Shown here: piece after piece, positions 57,532 through 64,000 of the stretch
Numbering within the stretch: the stretch's first letter is position 1
How the letters are laid out: each line of letters starts with the position of its first letter
Origin: AP-15 sp963703745
Lineage (GTDB): Bacteria; Pseudomonadota; Alphaproteobacteria; ATCC43930; CGMCC-115725
NCBI GenBank assembly: GCA_963703745.1
Contig: CAVPFL010000004.1
Span: forward strand, 1,612,001 to 1,676,000
Length of the DNA stretch: 64,000 nt
Direction: 5' to 3'
The notes under the pieces: generated by a model
Databases searched by the model: none
The model's input: the letters and a program-made list of their open reading frames with translations, nothing else
What the model was told of the DNA's origin: nothing
Made by a program: the position numbers and the translations under genes

Positions 57532-58694
57532 TTTGTCTCCGGCTTGTCGATCCCGAGCGTGTCGAGTTCGGAGAACTGATGCAGAAAGCCCGGCTGCGGC
57601 GACACTGAGACGAGCGAGCGTGCATCGGCGAGTAGGATCGGCTGCCGTAGCTGGCCGTCCCAGGACCGGAAGCTGAGCCGGGCGCCCTTATAAGCGGCGA
57701 GCTCGAAAAGGGCGCTTCGCATGAATGCCGAGATCGTGGCGGGGTCGGTCGAATGCGACCGCGTCGCCGATTCACCGATCGCCCGCACCGCCATCCAGGC
57801 TGCGTAATCGCGGTCCGTCATCCACCGTTTGGCCTGGTGCAGAAAGCGATCCTGTAGCTGGGTGGCACCCCATTGCTCATGCGGTCGGGCCCAAGCGCTC
57901 GGCACCATGCCCTGGGTCCCGGCGACCGGCCGTGGATCGAAAGTGCGGTAGGAGAGGTCGTCGCCGAACTCATCCTCCTCATCGGCGACGACCAGCACGT
58001 CGTAGCTTATGCCCTGTGTAAAGCGGGCGACTTCGGCCTGGATCGCGAAATGCCCGGTATCCGTCCGCCGCGCTCCCGGGACGAATGTCCAGGGCTTCTC
58101 CTTGACGATGTGAGCCTGGAATTTCTGTGCGGCGTGCCGGATGTCGCTGGCGAATTCGCGGTCGCCCTCGCCATGGCCGACAACCAGCAAGAGCTCGGGC
58201 CAGCGCTTGGCGACGAGATATTGGATAAGGCCGTCAGCGAGCATCGCCCGGCTCGGCAGCAAATGGAGGATGTTGGCCCGGCACTCCTCGGCGCGCAGCC
58301 GATCCTCGGCCGCGCCGGTGTTAAAGATTGTCGCCTGCGCGGCTTCGGGAAGACTGGCGACCGACAGCAGTTCCGCCGCGCCGATATCCGTTACAACCAG
58401 CCGGACGCCCTTCGCTGCCAGATCGCGGAACGCTGCGGCGATATCGCCGTCTTCCGGCGTGACGCTTTCGACCAGTTCGAAGGATTGGCCGGTGAAATGC
58501 CCGGTCGTATTATTATCGGCGATGCCGAGGCGGGCGCCCTGTACCCCCTCGTCCTCCGGCGGCTGATCGAGGTAGGAAAGCGGCAAAGTCCGCTTGATCG
58601 CCTGCGACAGCCAGCCGATCTGCACCGTCTGCCCGTCGGCCTTAGCACCCGCCGGGGCCAATGTCACGACAGCGATCAGTATCGTCAGCAGCAC
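57516..58694 (-). CDS. ABC-type substrate-binding protein, PQQ-alcohol-dehydrogenase-system family (copy 2)
   Basis: A periplasmic binding protein of about 392 residues with signal peptide (LLTILIAVVTLAPAGAKAD). It matches the substrate-binding protein family of PQQ-dependent alcohol dehydrogenase systems (LutA-like in Methylobacterium) and is homologous to 37147. The frame is open to 58802, but that part is translated REP-like repeat; GTG 58694, with GAGGGG seven bases upstream, is the likely start. It leads an operon with propeller, ATPase, permease and coiled-coil protein. Confidence 0.83.
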   Translation of the reverse strand: MLLTILIAVVTLAPAGAKADGQTVQIGWLSQAIKRTLPLSYLDQPPEDEGVQGARLGIADNNTTGHFTGQSFELVESVTPEDGDIAAAFRDLAAKGVRLVVTDIGAAELLSVASLPEAAQATIFNTGAAEDRLRAEECRANILHLLPSRAMLADGLIQYLVAKRWPELLLVVGHGEGDREFASDIRHAAQKFQAHIVKEKPWTFVPGARRTDTGHFAIQAEVARFTQGISYDVLVVADEEDEFGDDLSYRTFDPRPVAGTQGMVPSAWARPHEQWGATQLQDRFLHQAKRWMTDRDYAAWMAVRAIGESATRSHSTDPATISAFMRSALFELAAYKGARLSFRSWDGQLRQPILLADARSLVSVSPQPGFLHQFSELDTLGIDKPETKCRMG

Positions 58695-58699
58695 CGCCC

Positions 58700-58771
58700 T
58701 GCCCCTCACCCTCCCGCTGCGCGGGTCCCTCCCTCTCCCCGCTTGCGGGGAGAGGGCCGGGGTGAGGGGCA
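58700..58771. repeat. REP-like dispersed palindromic repeat
   Basis: Same family as at 1787 and 60448: CCCCTCACCCTC on the left, a central CTCTCCCCGCTTGCGGGGAGAG palindrome (written here as two halves CTCTCCCCGC and GCGGGGAGAG around TT) and GGGGTGAGGGGC on the right. It fills the space between the cytochrome c gene and the substrate-binding protein gene and supplies the latter's ribosome-site-like GAGGGG. Confidence 0.75.
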
Positions 58772-58798
58772 TGCGACGGCGCGCAGCCGTCGCAAAAC

Positions 58799-59170
58799 TC
58801 ATTTCAGCGTCTCGAGATAGGCGATCACGTCGTCGCGCTCTGTCTTATCCTTGATGCCAGGGAAGATCATCTTGGTTCCCGGCACCGTCGCCCGCGGATC
58901 GGAGAGATAGGTGTCGAGGGTCTCCGCGTCCCAGGTATGGTCGAACTTCTTCATGGCCTCGGAGTAGTTGTAGCTATCTAGGCTGGCCGACTTACGGCCG
59001 ACGATACCGAACAGGCTCGGTCCGATCTTGTTCTTCCCCTCCTCGGCGGTATGGCACAGTGCGCACTTCTTGAACTCTATCTTGCCGGCTTCGACATCGG
59101 CCGCTATGCCCGGACCAGCAGCGATCGCGAGCAGAGCACCGACGGCCAGGGTCAGGCTCGGGAACCGCAT
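58799..59170 (-). CDS. Class I c-type cytochrome (c2/c550-like)
   Basis: A 123-residue soluble cytochrome c with signal peptide (AAGPGIAAD), heme site C36-x-x-C39-H40 (CALCHTAEEG) and axial M101 (PGTKMIFPG), the pattern of mitochondrial-type/c2 cytochromes. ATG 59170 follows GGAGGAAAA. Likely carries electrons from quinoproteins or their primary cytochromes to the terminal oxidase. Just upstream, in the same direction, of the PQQ-associated ABC operon, separated by the repeat. Confidence 0.9.
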   Translation of the reverse strand: MRFPSLTLAVGALLAIAAGPGIAADVEAGKIEFKKCALCHTAEEGKNKIGPSLFGIVGRKSASLDSYNYSEAMKKFDHTWDAETLDTYLSDPRATVPGTKMIFPGIKDKTERDDVIAYLETLK

Positions 59171-59320
59171 TTTTCCTCCAACGATAGCCCGGTTGCGGGA
59201 CCATCGATAGCCTTTGACCATATTCTCCGCAACGGTTCCGGCTCTTGTCGGAGGAAGGGCCAAATGCGATAAGCCTGCGGAGCCTCGCCGCTCGCGTCAA
59301 CCCAAAGGGAGGAGGCAGTC

Positions 59321-60430
59321 GTGGAGACCCGCGCAGCTGTCGCTCACAAGGTCGGAGAGCCGCTCACGATCGAGACCGTTCAGCTCGATGGCCCAAAAGA
59401 CGGAGAGGTTCTGGTCGAGATCAAAGCGACCGGGATCTGCCATACCGACGAGTTCACTTTGTCGGGGGCCGATCCGGAAGGACTCTTTCCGGCGATCCTC
59501 GGGCACGAGGGTGCCGGCATCGTCGTCGATGTCGGGCGTAGCGTGACGAGTGTGGCGAAGGGGGATCACGTGATTCCGCTCTACACGCCCGAATGCCGAC
59601 AGTGCGAATATTGCCTATCGGGTAAAACCAACCTGTGCGTGGCGATCCGCGCGACCCAGGGCCAAGGAGTGATGCCCGATGGCACCAGCCGCTTCTCGCG
59701 CGGCGGCGACAAGATCTACCACTATATGGGCACCTCGACCTTTTCGAACTTTACGGTTTTGCCCGAGATCGCGGTGGCGAAGATCCGTCAGGACGCACCG
59801 TTCGACAAGGTCTGCTACATTGGCTGTGGCGTCACCACCGGCATCGGTGCAGTGATCAATACGGCCAAGGTCGAGCCCGGCGCCAATGTCGTCATCTTCG
59901 GCCTCGGCGGGATCGGCTTGAATGTCATCCAGGGCTGCCGGATGGTCGGCGCCGACATGATCGTCGGGGTCGACCTCAACCCGAAGCGCGAGGCGCTCGC
60001 CCGAAAGTTCGGGCTGACCCATTTCGTCAACCCGACCGAGGTCGGGGGCGACATCGTTCCGTATCTGGTGAACCTGACCAAGGGCGGCGCCGATTACAGC
60101 TTCGAGTGCATCGGCAATGTCAGGACCATGCGGCAGGCGCTCGAATGCGCTCATCGTGGGTGGGGCGTCAGCGTCATAATCGGGGTTGCCGGGGCGGGCC
60201 AGGAGATCTCTACCCGCCCGTTCCAGCTGGTCACCGGCCGGGTTTGGAAGGGAACAGCCTTTGGCGGTGCCAAGGGACGCACCGATGTACCAAAGATCGT
60301 CGATTGGTACATGGAGCGAAAGATCAACATCGACGATCTGATCACCCACAAGCTCCCGCTCCAGGATATCAATAAGGGTTTCGACCTGATGCGGGCCGGC
60401 GAAGCGATCCGCAGCGTCGTCGTCTATTGA
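59321..60430 (+). CDS. frmA: S-(hydroxymethyl)glutathione dehydrogenase, class III alcohol dehydrogenase
   Basis: A 369-residue zinc enzyme, GTG start with GGGAGGAG upstream. It oxidises the adduct of formaldehyde and glutathione to S-formylglutathione with NAD. Catalytic zinc site: GICHTDEFTLSG, GHEGAGIV, GCGVTTG; structural zinc cysteines in PECRQCEYCLSGKTNLC; NAD motif GLGGIGLNVIQG. It would detoxify or dissimilate formaldehyde made by the XoxF system. The partner formylglutathione hydrolase is not in the window. Confidence 0.93.
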   Translation: METRAAVAHKVGEPLTIETVQLDGPKDGEVLVEIKATGICHTDEFTLSGADPEGLFPAILGHEGAGIVVDVGRSVTSVAKGDHVIPLYTPECRQCEYCLSGKTNLCVAIRATQGQGVMPDGTSRFSRGGDKIYHYMGTSTFSNFTVLPEIAVAKIRQDAPFDKVCYIGCGVTTGIGAVINTAKVEPGANVVIFGLGGIGLNVIQGCRMVGADMIVGVDLNPKREALARKFGLTHFVNPTEVGGDIVPYLVNLTKGGADYSFECIGNVRTMRQALECAHRGWGVSVIIGVAGAGQEISTRPFQLVTGRVWKGTAFGGAKGRTDVPKIVDWYMERKINIDDLITHKLPLQDINKGFDLMRAGEAIRSVVVY

Positions 60431-60447
60431 GCTTTCCGCGAGGAGAT

Positions 60448-60518
60448 GCCCCTCACCCCCTCCCTCTCCCCGCAAGCGTGGGAGAGGGAGGGGTCCGCGT
60501 AGCGGGAGGGTGAGGGCC
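60448..60518. repeat. REP-like dispersed palindromic repeat
   Basis: Third site of the same family: CCCCTCACCCCCTCCCTCTC, then CCCGCAAGCGTGGGAGAGGG and AGCGGGAGGGTGAGGGCC. One base change (GCGTGGG) breaks the core palindrome. It separates the formaldehyde dehydrogenase from the ABC transporter genes. Confidence 0.7.
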
Positions 60519-60538
60519 AGCGAGCGACTGATTTTCGG

Positions 60539-61534
60539 ATGTCGCCATCACGGTTCGCCGGTCTTGTTTTCGCCTGTCTTGTTATCGTGTTCCTGTCGCT
60601 CATCGTCGGTGCGGCGGCAGCAGCGGAGCCGGCGATCAGGGTCGGGTCGCTACGCTACGGCACATTGAGCTGGGTGCTCGATGTCATCGCCGAGCACGGT
60701 CTCGACAAAAAGCATGGGATACGGATCGAGACCTTGCAGCTCGCCGCCACACCGGCAACCCAGCTCGCCTTGCAAGCCGGTCGCGTCGACCTGATCGTGT
60801 CGGATTGGCTATGGGTCTCGCGGCAGCGGGCCGAGGGCGGCGACTTAACCTTCATCCCGTTTTCGAGCGCGGTCGGCAGCCTGATCGTGCCCGAGGCATC
60901 TCCGATCCGCGATGTCGCCGACCTCGCCGACCGTCGGCTCGGGATCGCCGGCAGCGCGATTGACAAGAGCTGGCTGGTGCTGCGCCTTTACGCCCGCACA
61001 AAATTCGCGCTCGATCTCGACACGCAGGTTCAAAAGAGCTTCGGAGCGCCGCCGCTGCTGAGCGAGGAGCTGGCGGCAGAACGGCTCGACGCAGTGCTGA
61101 CATATTGGCCGTTTGCCGCCAAACTCGAGGCACGCGGCATGCGCCCCGTGCTCTCGATCGGCGACGCTCTCGCCGCACTCGGTGTTCCCGCAGACCTCCC
61201 GCTCACCGGTTTTGTCGTATCCGCAGGCTGGGCCACGGAGAGCGCATCGGCCCTCGAGGGGTTTCTCGATGCGAGCGAAGCGGCAAATGCCATTCTCGCG
61301 GATTCCGACACGGAATGGGAAAGGATCGCTCCTCTGACCGGCGCCGCCAGTGCGGCCGAGCTAATCAAACTGCGCGATGCTTATCGTGGTGGGATTCCGC
61401 GTCACTGGAACGCGGCCGAGCGAGAGGCGGCGGCGCGCCTCTATCATCTGCTCGCCAAAATCGGTGGCACGACGCTAGTCGGATCGAGCCCCGATCTCGC
61501 ACCGGGAACTTTCCTAGACAAAGTGCGGTATTGA
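60539..61534 (+). CDS. NitT/TauT-type ABC transporter substrate-binding protein
   Basis: A 331-residue periplasmic binding protein with signal peptide (VGAAAAAEPA) and the NMT1/THI5-like fold (VGSLRYGTLSWVLDVIAEHG, QLALQAGRVDLIVSDWLWVS). Such proteins bind taurine, nitrate, sulfonates or pyrimidines; ligand is unknown here. First gene of a three-gene ABC operon. Confidence 0.83.
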   Translation: MSPSRFAGLVFACLVIVFLSLIVGAAAAAEPAIRVGSLRYGTLSWVLDVIAEHGLDKKHGIRIETLQLAATPATQLALQAGRVDLIVSDWLWVSRQRAEGGDLTFIPFSSAVGSLIVPEASPIRDVADLADRRLGIAGSAIDKSWLVLRLYARTKFALDLDTQVQKSFGAPPLLSEELAAERLDAVLTYWPFAAKLEARGMRPVLSIGDALAALGVPADLPLTGFVVSAGWATESASALEGFLDASEAANAILADSDTEWERIAPLTGAASAAELIKLRDAYRGGIPRHWNAAEREAAARLYHLLAKIGGTTLVGSSPDLAPGTFLDKVRY

Positions 61535-61548
61535 GGCGGGAAAACACG

Positions 61549-62301
61549 ATGGCGTGGTTTCCGACCCTGCTCGCCGGGCGGGTGGCCTCGCTTCTCTGCC
61601 TCCTCGCCATCTGGGAAACGGCGGCATGGTTCGCCCATAGCCGGCTGTTCCCGGGTGCCGGAGCCGTGCTGGCCACTCTTGCCGATGAAACCGTCCACGG
61701 CGACCTGCTCCATCAGCTTGGCGCCACGCTGGCGCGCGTCTCGGTCGCTTTCGCCCTGGCGATGGCTCTTGGGACGCCGATCGGCCTTGCGATGGGGCGC
61801 TCGCGAGCCGCCGATACGCTGCTCGACAGTGGGATCATGCTGCTGCTCAATCTGCCGGCTCTGGTCATTGCCGTGTTGCTCTATGTCTGGCTCGGTCTCA
61901 CCGAAGCCGCCGCGATCGGCGCGGTGACGCTCAGCAAGCTGCCGACCGTGGTCGTGACGTTGCGCGAGGGTGCGCGCACTCTCGACCGCGATCTCGCAGA
62001 CATGGCGAAGAGCTTCCACCTCGGTGTCTGGCGAACTTTGCGCCACGTCACCTTGCCCCAGCTGTCTCCGTTTTTTCTGGTTGCCTCACGGACCGGGCTC
62101 GCGCTGATCTGGAAGATCGTGCTGGTGGTCGAGCTGCTCGGCCGCCCTGACGGCATCGGCTACGCGATCCAGGTCTTCTTCCAGCTTTTTGACGTCAGGC
62201 GTCTGATCGCTTACGCGCTCGCCTTCGTTGCCGTCGTACTCGCGGTCGAATGGGGTGTACTGCAGCCGCTCGAACGGCGTTTGGCGAGATGGCGCCGGTG
62301 A
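61549..62301 (+). CDS. NitT/TauT-type ABC transporter permease
   Basis: A 250-residue permease with six helices and the binding-protein-dependent transport signature near the middle (KSFHLGVWRTLRHVTLPQL, the EAA loop region). ATG 61549 follows GGCGGGAA; the frame extends upstream into the preceding gene but is not used. Same operon as the binding protein and the overlapping ATPase. Confidence 0.87.
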   Translation: MAWFPTLLAGRVASLLCLLAIWETAAWFAHSRLFPGAGAVLATLADETVHGDLLHQLGATLARVSVAFALAMALGTPIGLAMGRSRAADTLLDSGIMLLLNLPALVIAVLLYVWLGLTEAAAIGAVTLSKLPTVVVTLREGARTLDRDLADMAKSFHLGVWRTLRHVTLPQLSPFFLVASRTGLALIWKIVLVVELLGRPDGIGYAIQVFFQLFDVRRLIAYALAFVAVVLAVEWGVLQPLERRLARWRR

Positions 62302-63071
62302 CCGTCGGGGTCTCCATCGACATTCACGAGAAGAGGTACCCCGGCCACTCCGGAGCGAGGCCGGTGACGGCACTCCGCAACCTACGGGCACGCGTCGCGC
62401 CCAGCGAGTTCTGCGTAATCACCGGTCCCTCGGGTTGTGGCAAAACGACCCTCCTCAACATCATCGCCGGTCTCGACCGCGATTTCACGGGCGCTCTGAA
62501 TTTCAAGCCGTCGGATGGCGGCCCGCCGCGGATCGGCTACGTCTTTCAGAGCCCGCGCTTGCTACCTTGGCGAACCGTGCGCGAGAACGTTGCGCTGGTC
62601 CTGGCGCGCAATTCCAACCCAGCGGAGGTGGAGGGCCTTCTCACCGAGATCGGGTTGGCCGACGCCGCGGACATCTACCCGGCCCAGTTGTCGGGCGGGA
62701 TGGCCCGACGGGCGGCGCTCGCCCGAGCCTTTGCGATCGCACCCGACCTCTTGCTGATGGACGAACCTTTCCTGTCGCTCGACGCGGCGGCGGCGGACCG
62801 GCTACGGAGCCTGCTGCTTCGTCTCATCTCGACACGACCCGCCACCGTGCTCTTCGTCACCCACGATCTCGCCGAGGCCGTAGCGCTTGCCGATCGTATA
62901 CTGGTGCTATCGCCGGCGCCGGGACGCGTGCTGGCCGAGATGCCAATTCCACTCGCGCGAACGGAGCGGCGCGATCCTGACACGCTGGCAACGCTGCGGG
63001 CCAAACTCGCGCATCTGGGCGATCACGCTCGACACTTCGGCTGCTCACCCGACCCCGTCGCGTTCCCCTGA
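62289..63071 (+). CDS. NitT/TauT-type ABC transporter ATPase
   Basis: A 260-residue ATPase: Walker A GPSGCGKTT, Q-loop FQSPRLLPWRT, signature LSGGMARR, Walker B LLLMDEPFLSLD and switch TVLFVTHDLAEAV, the pattern of TauB/SsuB/NrtD. ATG 62289 overlaps the permease by 13 bases. No gene is seen in the 204 bases to parB. Confidence 0.9.
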   Translation: MAPVTVGVSIDIHEKRYPGHSGARPVTALRNLRARVAPSEFCVITGPSGCGKTTLLNIIAGLDRDFTGALNFKPSDGGPPRIGYVFQSPRLLPWRTVRENVALVLARNSNPAEVEGLLTEIGLADAADIYPAQLSGGMARRAALARAFAIAPDLLLMDEPFLSLDAAAADRLRSLLLRLISTRPATVLFVTHDLAEAVALADRILVLSPAPGRVLAEMPIPLARTERRDPDTLATLRAKLAHLGDHARHFGCSPDPVAFP

Positions 63072-63275
63072 CGGCAGCGAAAATCTCTCGCCGCACCCGC
63101 GAATGGCCTCCTGCTTAAGGGAAAATACCGCTATATCAATAGCTTATGGGAAAACTGGCGAACCCGCCATCAGCGGAATTCGGTGCGGTTTTAAGGGCCT
63201 CGGCAGCGGGCCGGCAGACGAATTCGGCAGCACCGTCTTTTCCGCGATGTCCCGCGCGGAGCAGGTTCGTCGAAT

Positions 63276-64000
63276 TCAACTACCACGCAACAGGCTCAGC
63301 ACCCGATCGAGCTGGTCGAGGCTCGCATAGTGAAGCGTCAGCGTGCCGCCGCGTTTTTTTGCCTCGATGGTAACGCGCAGCCCGAGGACCGCCGCGAGCT
63401 CCCGTTCGAGCGCCACGGTGTCTGCGTCCCGTGGGCGCTGCTTCGAGCGCAGAGTTTCAGTTCGGCGCTGCACCAGCCTCTCGGTGGCGCGGACGTTGAG
63501 CCCGCGGCGCAGGACTACTTCGGCCAGTGCCATCGGGTCTGCGGCGGCGAGCAGCGCGCGCGCGTGGCCCGCGGAAAGCTCGCCCTCGTCGACCCGGCGG
63601 CGCACCGGCGCCGGCAATGACAAGAGACGTACCGTGTTCGCCACATGGCTGCGGCTCTTGCCGACCGCCTCGGCGAGGCTCGCCTGACTGCGGCCGAATT
63701 CCTGCATCAACCGGCTATAGGCCTCCGCCTCCTCGAGCGGCGACAAATTCTCGCGCTGGAGGTTCTCGACCAATGCGATTTCGAGCGCCTCCGCATCCGC
63801 GGTCGGGCGAACGATGACCGGGACCTCATGCAACCCGAGGCGTTGCGCGGCGCGCCACCGCCGCTCACCAGCAACCAGCTCGAATTCCGCCTCTTCTCCG
63901 GTCAGCGGCCTCACCAGCAACGGCTGGAGGATGCCTTTCTCTCGGATCGACTGAGCAAGCGCTTCTAGTTCCGCCTCGGCAAAGCGGCGTCGCGGCTGGA
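63276..64000 (-). CDS. parB: Chromosome-partitioning protein ParB, N-terminus beyond window
   Basis: The last 241 or so residues of ParB. Visible are the CTP/ParB box (LVAGERRWRAAQRLG), the ENLQRENLSPLEEAEAY segment, the helix-turn-helix (SQASLAEAVGKSRSHVANTVRLL), and the dimerisation domain at the C-terminus. It binds parS and loads on DNA for segregation. The start and any parA lie beyond base 64000. ParB is normally close to the replication origin. No parS-like palindrome was noticed in the window. Confidence 0.93.
   Translation of the reverse strand, partial: QPRRRFAEAELEALAQSIREKGILQPLLVRPLTGEEAEFELVAGERRWRAAQRLGLHEVPVIVRPTADAEALEIALVENLQRENLSPLEEAEAYSRLMQEFGRSQASLAEAVGKSRSHVANTVRLLSLPAPVRRRVDEGELSAGHARALLAAADPMALAEVVLRRGLNVRATERLVQRRTETLRSKQRPRDADTVALERELAAVLGLRVTIEAKKRGGTLTLHYASLDQLDRVLSLLRGS

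Noticed and set aside
63072..63275. parS sites or replication origin near parB
   Set aside because: No sequence resembling the TGTTNCACGTGAAACA palindrome or clustered DnaA boxes was noticed in the gap.
1..64000. Mobile element, CRISPR array, tRNA or rRNA
   Set aside because: No transposase or integrase motifs, no regular spaced repeats and no RNA gene signatures were seen on either strand.

Overview
The window is high-GC bacterial chromosome, most likely from an alphaproteobacterium with methylotrophic or alcohol-oxidising metabolism. The evidence is a complete pqqABCDE set, XoxF/XoxG/XoxJ, a glutathione-linked formaldehyde dehydrogenase, Tat-exported molybdenum hydroxylases, 4-base gene overlaps and family-level matches to alphaproteobacterial proteins. 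Genus cannot be fixed from the sequence. ParB at the right edge suggests the chromosomal partition locus is just outside. No transposase, tRNA, rRNA or CRISPR array was seen.

Layout: 1-2.8 kb holds a VOC protein (partial), an MFS exporter and a TPR protein. 2.8-9.1 kb is a minus-strand operon for a PaoABC-like periplasmic aldehyde oxidoreductase with a membrane cytochrome b, a 50-residue membrane protein and a 3-hydroxyisobutyrate-dehydrogenase-like protein. 9.2-14.4 kb has two PQQ alcohol dehydrogenases (one fused to a cupredoxin), a Sel1 protein and a Rieske protein. 14.5-20.5 kb has a GH10 xylanase, a second molybdenum hydroxylase and a DUF1194-like protein. 20.5-28.4 kb has a PQQ dehydrogenase, a TonB receptor, a two-component system and a solitary pqqA. 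28.4-43 kb is a duplicated, rearranged module: cytochrome c, PQQ dehydrogenase, two secreted proteins of unknown function, pentapeptide-repeat protein and SNase-fold protein, wrapped around an ExbB/TolQ-like membrane cluster. 44-49 kb is pqqABCDE plus the quinoprotein relay metallohydrolase and SoxYZ-like protein. 49.9-54.4 kb is xoxFGJ and companions. 54.4-59.2 kb is the ABC transporter set typical of PQQ-alcohol dehydrogenase systems, plus a cytochrome c. 59.3-63.1 kb is formaldehyde dehydrogenase and a NitT/TauT-type ABC transporter.

How it fits together: six quinoproteins would oxidise alcohols in the periplasm. All six carry the Asp-x-Asp signature associated with lanthanide use. Electrons could leave through four cytochromes c, a fused blue-copper domain or a Rieske protein. 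PQQ is made by the pqq genes, with two pqqA precursor genes each behind a similar TTGACA promoter. The TonB receptor and ABC proteins are candidates for metal or metallophore uptake, and the histidine kinase/LuxR pair for regulation. Formaldehyde would be handled by the glutathione-linked dehydrogenase.

The strongest novelty is the concentration and diversity of putative lanthanide quinoproteins, including two whose other metal ligands are changed (Glu to Asp, Asn to Gln), and the duplicated module of secreted proteins that travels with exactly those two enzymes. Several genes appear frameshifted, notably pqqE and a PepSY protein, which may be real decay or assembly error.
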